From: Deltaproteobacteria bacterium
Lineage (GTDB): Bacteria > Desulfobacterota > Binatia > UBA12015
DNA: 62,255 nucleotides
Assembly: GCA_016874715.1 (NCBI GenBank)
Contig: VGTK01000009.1
Location: forward strand, 1 to 62,255
Direction of reading: 5' to 3'
How positions within the stretch are numbered: the stretch's first letter is position 1; each line of letters opens with the position of its first letter. A model generated the notes under the pieces. That model saw only the letters and a program-made list of their open reading frames with translations. It did not search any database and was not told the DNA's origin. Both the position numbers and the translations under genes were made by a program. Shown piece by piece: positions 56,303-62,255 of the stretch.

Positions 56303-57966
56303 ATGCGCACGACTGCCGTCCGATGGACCTCGACCGCGATCCTGGTCACGCTCGCGCTCACGACGCAGCTCGTCGTCGCGGCGCGGGCAAAATCGCTCCG
56401 GACGCCCGGCCCGAACACCAAGTGCCGCACCGTCGTGCTCGAGAACAACTGCACGCAGGATCTGTGGGTCGGCGCGATGGGCAACCAGGCGGGCTGCACG
56501 ACGCAGGCGGACTGCACCGGACCGTCGTCCACGTGCAACGGTGGCGTCTGCACGTGTGTGTCGAACGCCAACTGACTGTCCGCACGGGCTGGTCTGTGAC
56601 GACACCAGCATCTGTCGCTTCGAGGCGCCCCTGGGCGGCGGCGTGGCACTCCCAGCGACGAGCGGGGTGAACACGATCACGCTCGAGCTGCCGAACCGGA
56701 GCTCGGGCAACCAGTCGGTGTCATGGGGCGGACGCTTCTGGGCACGCACCGGCTGTCCCGACTTCGGCAGCTGCACCACGCCCGGCAACGCCTGCACCTC
56801 GAGCTCCGAGTGCTGCACCAACGCGGGCTGCGGCGGCCTCTACACCTGCCAGAGCGCCACCGACTGCAACGTCTTCAACTGCACGACCGACGCCGAGTGT
56901 CCGGGCGGCGCGACCTGCAACACCGACCTCGGCCAGTGCAACGCGTGTCCCGGCTCCGGCAAGTGCGTCTGCGAGGCCGACACCGACTGCCGCGACGGCG
57001 GCCTATGCGTGAGCGGCGTTGTGCACCGGACAGTGCGGTGAGGGCGGCGTCGCGTGCCAGACCGGCGACTGCAAGTCGCAGCTCGAGTGCGGCGCCGGGG
57101 TCAGCGGTCAAGCACCGACGACGCTCGCCGAGTTCGCGCTTCCCTCGGGTGCCGCCAACTACGACACCTACGACGTGAGCCAGGTGAACGGCTTCAACGT
57201 CCCGATCATGATCGCGCCGACCGGCACGCAGAAGGCGGCGCCGGTCGGGTTCGGCAATCTGCAGCCGTGGTGCGGCCTGCCGGGCTGCGCGAGCGCGACC
57301 GGCTGCCCCGGCCAGGCCGACGCATGCGACTTCACCAGCGAGTTCCCGAGCTGCCTGTGCGACTGGACCCTGAGCGCCAGCACCTGCCCTGATCCGCTGC
57401 GCGCGGTGTGGCCGATGCCCGCTTGCGAGACCGACGCCGACTGCGACGGCAGCGCCGGCTCGTGCGATACCAGCACGGTGCCGAGCACGTGCGTCTGCAG
57501 GAAGGACGACGACTGCCCGGGCTCGTATACCTGCGGCGTCAACGTGAACGTCGACGGCAAGAAGAGAATCTGCAGCAGCTATACCGGCTGCGTCGATGCC
57601 GACGAAGCCTGCACCGCCGACACGCGCCTCGAGGGCCGCTTCGGCGGCAAGGTGTTCAGCTGCAAGCGCTTCAAGACGCTCTACGACTGCACCGGAGCGC
57701 ACACCGGTTCGTGCTACACGCTCGGCGCGTCGGACCAGTGCTGCGGCTGCCCGAGCTGGTCGAAGGGCGGCAACGCCGGACAGTTCCCGATCACGAACGG
57801 CTGCCAGCAGAGCAATCAGAAGTGGGCGAGCAAGGTCGACCCGTTCGTCGGGGCCTTCAAGAGCATCTGCCCGACGGCGTACAGCTTCCAGTTCGACGAC
57901 CCGACCAGCACCTTCAACTGCGACGGTCCGGCGCGCAGCCCGCTCGGCTACACGGTCACCTTCTGA
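56303..57966 (+). pseudogene. Thaumatin-like protein with Cys-rich insertions, broken by two frameshifts
   Basis: The ATG at 56303 has GGGAGGAA upstream and starts a signal peptide (ILVTLALTTQLVVAARA). Thaumatin landmarks appear in order: CRTVVLENNCTQDLWVGA, WGGRFWARTGCPDFG, CTGQCGEGG and CQTGDCKSQLECGAG, PTTLAEFAL, YDTYDVSQVNGFNVPIMI, DQCCGCPSW, FKSICPTAYSFQFDDPTSTFNC. Long disulfide-rich blocks are inserted (CTTQADCTGP, CETDADCDGS, CVCRKDDDCPGS style C-x5-C repeats). The frame shifts at ~56573 (one extra T) and ~57019 (one extra base), so no single ORF encodes it; corrected length is ~550 residues. Thaumatin-like proteins are mostly eukaryotic and can act as beta-glucan-binding or antifungal proteins. 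Confidence 0.85.
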
Positions 57967-58042
57967 CCGACGGGCTCGCCCGGCGCCGCGAGCTGACACG
58001 AAGACCGGCGCCGTCGCAGCCCAGGAGCAGGGTGCTGCTGGT

Positions 58043-59053
58043 TCACTCGCCGCCGCGGAGCTTCCTGGTCGTGTCGTAGATCCACAGGCCGCAGCCCGTG
58101 TTCACGGCCGGTGCGTTGAGGGTGCAGTCGCTGCCGCCGCCAGTGGCACCGCCCGAGTGATCCTCGCAGAACGCGATTCGTCCGGGGCCGATGGCCAGGC
58201 CCTCGTACTGGGTGCCGCGCGGTTCGCTCAGGGTGTACTTCTGCACGACCGCGCCGAGCGTTCGATCGAGGACGCAAACGTCGTCGGCGACCGTGTCGGC
58301 ATCGTCGAGGACGTAGACGAGATCGGTATCCCAGTCGTAGGTCAGGGCGACCGATTCCGTCCATGGTGCGCAGCCGGCCGGAACGGTGAGCAGTGACACG
58401 CACACGGCGCTGCACTCGGCGGTGGCGTCGGAGGTGCTGGCCGCCGCGACCTGGGTCGGACAGCTCGCCGGAACGCAGAATTTTCCGATTGGCCCGCCTC
58501 CGGTCTGCTTGCCGACGTAGAAGTAGCCGCCGTAGAGACACGACGAGCCGCCGCACGTCGTGCAGGTCGGGTCGGGAACGAAGACCAGGCCCTCGGTGCT
58601 GCCCGCGAAGCTGGTCGCCCCGCAAGCGGGCAGCGTCACGGTGCGCAGGCGGTTGAACGTCGTGGGCGTCCCATCGAAGATCTGCGCGCCGTCGTACTCA
58701 CAGATCTGGCCGGTGGCTTCCTCCTGAACCCAGACCTTGCTGGCATCGGCGCCCGACTTGGCGACGAAGGTGATCCCTTCGTGGTCGGACGCACTCGTGC
58801 CGCAGAAGAACGCGCCGGTGCCGGTCGCGCCGCCCCCGCTCTGGTCGTAGAAGCGGAATTCGTCCTGGTCGGTCACCAGCCATCGGGCGAACTGCCAGGA
58901 GTACTCGATCGAGCTGCAATCCTTGACGAGAGTGCCGCCCTCGGCGTGCACCACCGCCGCACCGTTGCGGTTGGTGGTGGGCCGCTGGACGGCGTCATAG
59001 GCGCCGGCCGAGGTGGCGAGGGTGAGCAGGGTCACGAGAGCGAGACGGCGCAT
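58043..59053 (-). CDS. Secreted beta-rich protein of unknown function
   Basis: 336 residues from the ATG at 59053. The signal peptide is [18 protein letters not shown]. The mature part has recurring segments of the form [65 protein letters not shown] and [16 protein letters not shown]. These look like the blades of a beta-propeller of the SdiA-regulated/YjiK or esterase-like phytase kind. About 14 cysteines suggest disulfides. The ATG is 3 bp from the stop of the collagen-like gene upstream, so they form an operon and may act together outside the cell. Function unknown. Confidence 0.75.
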   Translation of the reverse strand: MRRLALVTLLTLATSAGAYDAVQRPTTNRNGAAVVHAEGGTLVKDCSSIEYSWQFARWLVTDQDEFRFYDQSGGGATGTGAFFCGTSASDHEGITFVAKSGADASKVWVQEEATGQICEYDGAQIFDGTPTTFNRLRTVTLPACGATSFAGSTEGLVFVPDPTCTTCGGSSCLYGGYFYVGKQTGGGPIGKFCVPASCPTQVAAASTSDATAECSAVCVSLLTVPAGCAPWTESVALTYDWDTDLVYVLDDADTVADDVCVLDRTLGAVVQKYTLSEPRGTQYEGLAIGPGRIAFCEDHSGGATGGGSDCTLNAPAVNTGCGLWIYDTTRKLRGGE

Positions 59054-59056
59054 CGC

Positions 59057-59971
59057 TCAGTCCTCGGTCCACTCGATGTACGCCGCGAGCTCGCTGGGTG
59101 CGCCAGACAAGGCTTGTGTCTTGACGAACACCCAGGAGTTGGCCGGGATGCTCTTGCCGGCGACGGCGAGCGTGCCGTCGGTGCCGGTCGTCGAGCTCGA
59201 GCAGAGCAAGTTCGAGGACAGGACCGCGGTGCCCGCCGCCGAGCGGTCGGTTGCGTGGAAGACGTTGAACGTGACCGAGGTGGCGCCCTTGATGACACCG
59301 CGCACCTGCTCCACCGTCACGGCGCGGTCGACGAAGAACGCCACCACGTTCTCCGCACTGGTCGGGAAGGCGATCACGACGGTCTTCGAGAGGATGGCGA
59401 TCCCCTCGAGGCCCTGTGGCCCGGGGGGCCCTTGCGCTCCTTGCGGTCCGGTCGACCCCTGTGCGCCGTCGGAGCCTGACGGTCCAACAGAGCCCTGCGG
59501 TCCGACCGCCCCCTGCGCTCCCGTCGCTCCCTGTGGGCCAGTGTCGCCCTGTGGGCCGGTGGGACCCTGTGGGCCGGTGGGACCCTGTGGCCCCGCTAGC
59601 CCGACCGCCCCCGAGCGAAGGCCGACGACGCAGCCCTTGAGGAAACCGCAGGTGAACGCACCATCGTCGTCGCTGATCTGCAGCTTGCAGTCCGCCGGCG
59701 GCGTGCGCGCCTCCAGGGAGCCCGGAGCGTCGAGCGTGCAATTCTTGGCCGTGCCGGCGGACACGCACGTCCCGGCATTGAACACCGGCACGAAGGAGCC
59801 GTTGGCGTCGACGTCCTGGTTGAGCGTTCCGGCGACGCCGGTCACGTCGATGGAGATCTCCCCGGTCTGCGTGGATGCCTTGACCTTGCACTTCGTGATC
59901 AGTGCATTCGACGGGGCCGGTAGCAGCACGACTCCCAACCCGAGGACGATCAAGCGCAGAAGCGTCAGCAT
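59057..59971 (-). CDS. Secreted collagen-like (Gly-X-Y) protein
   Basis: 304 residues from the ATG at 59971, with AAGGAG upstream. The signal peptide is [23 protein letters not shown]. An N-terminal ~95-residue Cys domain ([39 protein letters not shown]) is followed by 22 uninterrupted Gly-X-Y triplets ([19 protein letters not shown]..., many GPQ), and then a ~110-residue beta-rich C-terminal domain ([47 protein letters not shown]). The layout is that of bacterial trimeric triple-helix proteins with a globular trimerisation head. It should be on the surface or released. Encoded just before the propeller-like gene. Confidence 0.88.
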   Translation of the reverse strand: MLTLLRLIVLGLGVVLLPAPSNALITKCKVKASTQTGEISIDVTGVAGTLNQDVDANGSFVPVFNAGTCVSAGTAKNCTLDAPGSLEARTPPADCKLQISDDDGAFTCGFLKGCVVGLRSGAVGLAGPQGPTGPQGPTGPQGDTGPQGATGAQGAVGPQGSVGPSGSDGAQGSTGPQGAQGPPGPQGLEGIAILSKTVVIAFPTSAENVVAFFVDRAVTVEQVRGVIKGATSVTFNVFHATDRSAAGTAVLSSNLLCSSSTTGTDGTLAVAGKSIPANSWVFVKTQALSGAPSELAAYIEWTED

Positions 59972-60107
59972 GTGGGCTCCTTGAATCAAGCGCTGGCAAC
60001 AGGGGGCAGGTCGCAGGCTTGCCCACAAAGGGTCTTTACTTGTCAACCGGATTTTTCCGAACGGACGGGATGGTAGTCCGAGTGAGCCTGGAAACGTGGG
60101 GGTTGGG

Positions 60108-60265
60108 CCTGCGACGCGGAGGACGCACACGACGACGCTCGCGTTGTCGGTGCCGCCGTTCGCCAGCGCGCGTCGCAGGAGCTCTTCGCCGATCGCCTCG
60201 GCGGAACTGCTTCCGAGCACCTCGGCGATGTGCTCCGGGGGTACGAGGCCGGTCACGCCGTCGCT
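60108..60265 (-). pseudogene. C-terminal fragment of a PP2C-type protein phosphatase
   Basis: On the minus strand [20 protein letters not shown] then [26 protein letters not shown] is the terminal segment of a PP2C (PPM) phosphatase, including the metal-binding D of SDG and the GGTDN motif. Upstream sequence in any frame does not give the preceding catalytic motifs. No stop ends the fragment, which runs on into unrelated sequence toward the collagen-like gene. A decayed gene end. Confidence 0.65.
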
Positions 60266-60458
60266 GCGTGCCGGCTCGTGAGCCCCTGACGCACCGATTC
60301 GACGCGAGCCTCGGTCCCCGCTGTCGAGCACGTGCTGCCGGCCGCGCTCGCGGCGCTGCAGCCCGCGACCGCCGGCGGCGACGCGATCCATGGGGTGGCG
60401 GCCGAAGACCTCTGCGTTGGCGTCGACACGCGGTATCCGATCGAATCCCATCGTGGCG

Positions 60459-60788
60459 ATGCGAACGGACCTCGAACGGGCGGCGGAAACGCTGCGCGAG
60501 GTGCGGCGGGCGGCGGGCCTGCCGCTGCGTGCCGCGGCCGAGCGGGCGCGAACGTCGCACGCGACGCTCGCCGCGTACGAGGCCGGACGAAAGTCGCCTA
60601 CGCTGGTGACGTTCGTGCGGATCCTGCGCGCGCACGGCTTCGCCGCGGATCTCGCGCTGTCGCCGAGGATCCGCGAGCGCAACAGGGTCGCGCGAGGCGA
60701 GGAGCTGTCCGAGGTGCTGCGGCTCGCGGAGCAGTTTCCTTCGCGTTCGCGCAAGGCCCTGCCGCCCTCGCCGTTCACGATCCGATGA
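60459..60788 (+). CDS. XRE-type helix-turn-helix protein (putative antitoxin)
   Basis: 109 residues from the ATG at 60459; a GTG two codons earlier is an alternative. The helix-turn-helix core is [45 protein letters not shown]. The C-terminal ~40 residues are short and basic ([25 protein letters not shown]). The TGA stop overlaps the next gene's ATG by 4 nt (ATGA), so they are coupled. HTH plus nucleotidyltransferase pairs of this kind are typical AbiE-like toxin-antitoxin modules, with the HTH protein as the autorepressing antitoxin. Confidence 0.8.
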   Translation: MRTDLERAAETLREVRRAAGLPLRAAAERARTSHATLAAYEAGRKSPTLVTFVRILRAHGFAADLALSPRIRERNRVARGEELSEVLRLAEQFPSRSRKALPPSPFTIR

Positions 60789-61324
60789 GCACGATCGTCC
60801 GCAGGATCGTCGCGGTCCACCGCGCGCTCGACAAGGCCGGGCTGCCGCACGCGTTCGGCGGTGCACCGGCGCTTGCCTGGTGTATCGAGCAGGCGCGCGG
60901 CACGATCGACGTCGACGTCAACGTGTTCGTCGATGCGAGCGAAAGCCGGCGGGTCGCGAGCGCCTTGCCGCGGGCCGTCGTCCGTTCCTAGGAACAGCTC
61001 GCGGCCCTCGAACGCGACGGCCAGGTGCGCCTGTGGTGGGATCGCACGCCGGTGGACGTCTTCCTCGACACCGCACCGTTCCACCGTCAGGTCGTCGGCC
61101 GCTGCCGGCGTGAGGCGTTCGGCGGCACCGAAGTGCCCTTCCTGTCCTGCCTCGACATCGCAGTGTTCAAGGCCTTCTTCAATCGTACGAAGGACTGGGC
61201 CGACCTCGAGGAGATGCAGGCCGCGGGCACGCTCGACGTCCCGGCGGTGACGGCGATCCTGATCGAGTATCTCGGAGCGGCGGACGAGCGCGTCGGGAAG
61301 CTCGCCGCGACGCGGATGCGATAG
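60785..61324 (+). pseudogene. Nucleotidyltransferase-like (AbiEii-type) toxin with in-frame stop
   Basis: From the ATG at 60785: [46 protein letters not shown]. This contains the GG-x-A...DVDVNVFV pattern of an AbiEii/DUF6036-like nucleotidyltransferase. An in-frame TAG at 60989-60991 is followed in the same frame by [57 protein letters not shown], ending at 61324 (~179 codons). Both halves are well conserved in character, so the stop looks recent, or is a sequence error. It would inactivate the putative toxin while its antitoxin gene stays intact. Confidence 0.75.
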
Positions 61325-61528
61325 CGTCCGGTGCGACGGGACGGACAACCACCGCCCAACTTCCGATCGGCAGCCGTCCCGAGAGCCTCCGGCACCCGCG
61401 TCACCCCAGTCCAACGGCGGCTCGCGATAGCGGGTGGCGGCCGCGCGGGCTGCGGTGGCGCGATCGATGTCGGCAACCCGAGGTGGCGGAAGATCCGCGG
61501 ATCGCCTCCGGGTCGTCGATCGCCGCCT

Positions 61529-61918
61529 TCAGTGGCCGACCTTGTCCTCGATCTTCCGCACGCGCCCCTTCAGGTCCTCGACATCCCGCTCGAGGACGTC
61601 GACGTGGTGGGCGTGAAAGCGCTTGTGGCGAGCCTGATCGAGCGCGATCTGACGCATGAACTGGCCGAGGTCGGACAGGCCCTGCTCGGTTCGTCCGAGA
61701 CGATGGTCCATGGACTCGAGGCGCTCGTCCATGGAGCCGAGGCGCTCGTCCATGGAGCCGAGGCGCTCGTCCATGGAGCCGAGGCGCTCGTCCATGGAGC
61801 CGAGGCGCTCGTCCATGGAGCCGAGGCGCGACTCGACCGCCGCCAGGCGTCGGTTCGTCTGCCGCGCCTCGTCGCGGATCTCGCACAGGATCTCGACCGT
61901 CAGATCGCTCGTCGTCAT
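61529..61918 (-). CDS. Coiled-coil protein with repeated heptads
   Basis: 129 residues from the ATG at 61918. The N-terminal ~25 residues (TSDLTVEILCEIRDEARQTNRRLAAVE) lead into consecutive heptads RLGSMDE (five near-identical, then RLESMDH) and a C-terminal helix (HHVDVLERDVEDLKGRVRKIEDKV). This is one continuous coiled coil. The heptads come from a 21-bp DNA repeat, so copy number may vary between strains. No transmembrane or signal segment. Such proteins are common next to mobile elements but have no assigned function. Confidence 0.75.
   Translation of the reverse strand: MTTSDLTVEILCEIRDEARQTNRRLAAVESRLGSMDERLGSMDERLGSMDERLGSMDERLGSMDERLESMDHRLGRTEQGLSDLGQFMRQIALDQARHKRFHAHHVDVLERDVEDLKGRVRKIEDKVGH
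61706..61830. repeat. 21-bp tandem repeat array
   Basis: Six 21-bp units inside the coiled-coil gene, the four central ones identical. Each unit encodes one heptad, RLGSMDE. Confidence 0.93.
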
Positions 61919-61963
61919 GACAGGCAGGATAGACCCCGGGGCGAGCCTGCGACAAGTACACGG

Positions 61964-62040
61964 ATGACAAGCGCCGTCGGCTGGGGATTCTCAGCAGGAT
62001 TCCCCCGTCGATTCTCACGAGCATTCCACCCCGGGGCAGC
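61964..62040. mobile_element. Probable left end of an IS21-family element
   Basis: Downstream of the istB-like stop lie two imperfect direct repeats, GATTCTCAGCAGGATTCC (61986-62003) and GATTCTCACGAGCATTCC (62010-62027), 24 bp apart. IS21-family ends carry multiple such terminal repeats. The exact terminus and target duplication cannot be fixed from one end. Confidence 0.5.
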
Positions 62041-62062
62041 GATCCCGATCCTGCGTGACGTG

Positions 62063-62255
62063 TTAGCGGTTGAGCCTTCTCCTCTTCGGTTTCGTCTTCT
62101 CTCCTGACGCAGGCGGCGTGTCCAGGGTCGGCTTCTGGCGCGTGCGGTAGCTCTCGCCGTCGATGACCAGGTCGTAGGTGTTGTTGACGAAGCGGTCGAT
62201 GGCGGACTGCGCGCGCAGCGGATCGGCGAAAGTCGCGAGCCACTCGTCGGGGCCT
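62063..62255 (-). CDS. istB: IS21-type transposition helper ATPase (IstB), C-terminal part
   Basis: Cut by the window edge. The visible ~64 residues read DEWLATFADPLRAQSAIDRF, VNNTYDLVIDGESYRTRQKP and then a basic tail KTKPKRRRLNR. This matches the C-terminal end of IstB-like ATPases, where D-x-L-x-A-x-S-A-x-D-R-F and GESYR are conserved. IstB assists the IstA transposase of IS21. The ATPase domain and istA would lie beyond the edge. Transcribed toward the left, with the likely IS end about 60-100 bp past its stop. Confidence 0.75.
   Translation of the reverse strand, partial: GPDEWLATFADPLRAQSAIDRFVNNTYDLVIDGESYRTRQKPTLDTPPASGEKTKPKRRRLNR

Noticed and set aside
60041..60046. TTGACA box upstream of the collagen-like gene (minus strand)
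   Set aside because: A consensus -35 hexamer, but no acceptable -10 at 16-18 bp spacing.

Overview
This is a GC-rich (about 70% by eye), gene-dense chromosomal segment. It resembles an uncultured soil or freshwater member of the former Deltaproteobacteria, possibly Binatota/Candidatus Binatia. That placement is an inference. It rests on the very high GC, the many secreted Cys-paired proteins of unknown family, a PQQ-type sugar dehydrogenase with duplicated C-terminal modules, and the mix of monooxygenases, amidohydrolases and acyl-CoA-type enzymes. No rRNA, tRNA, phage or CRISPR array was recognised.

Layout. 1-8.9 kb: partial GH127 arabinofuranosidase, DUF2889 protein, B12-type radical SAM enzyme, SDR, a decayed secreted-protein fragment, and a Baeyer-Villiger monooxygenase with a conserved-looking partner of unknown function. 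9.1-13.9 kb: MNT/HEPN toxin-antitoxin pair, class I aminotransferase, PhyH-type dioxygenase, and a TetR gene divergent from a flavin-split-barrel oxidoreductase with a perfect palindrome between them. 13.9-20.4 kb: DUF3604 protein, exported sugar dehydrogenase, and a copper-monooxygenase-like lipoprotein. 20.5-25.6 kb: periplasmic glucan operon opgG-opgH-methyltransferase with overlapping stops and starts. 25.8-31 kb: small secreted protein, GNAT, DUF1820, an exported AlgH/YqgE protein with a repeat tail, and two amidohydrolases. 31-40.8 kb: an interrupted secreted protein, ppk1, FHA-GGDEF cyclase, APC permease, histone-H1-like protein, pdxH, Nudix hydrolase, lipoprotein and sthA. 41-46 kb: secreted alpha/beta hydrolase, DUF427, HODM-like (DUF3445) protein, methyltransferase and a frameshifted tag. 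46-54 kb: two sensor kinases, a disrupted aidB after a double-ACT regulator, and a possible ferritin-like protein. 54-62 kb: dodecin, hemolysin III/PAQR protein, DoxX, a PIN remnant, a broken thaumatin-like gene, a collagen-like protein with a secreted partner, a PP2C remnant, a broken XRE/nucleotidyltransferase module, a heptad-repeat coiled coil, and the edge of an IS21-type element.

Two patterns cut across the window. First, a dispersed element of about 60 bp occurs six times, and in four of them its first bases TGA are the stop codon of the adjacent gene. Second, at least five otherwise intact genes (31.5, 46.0, 48.3/49.7, 56.6/57.0 and 61.0 kb) carry single frameshifts or in-frame stops. 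That means either systematic sequence error or real gene decay. Short tandem arrays (15, 21, 22, 25, 30 and 33 bp) are also frequent, and most lie at gene ends or in C-terminal extensions.
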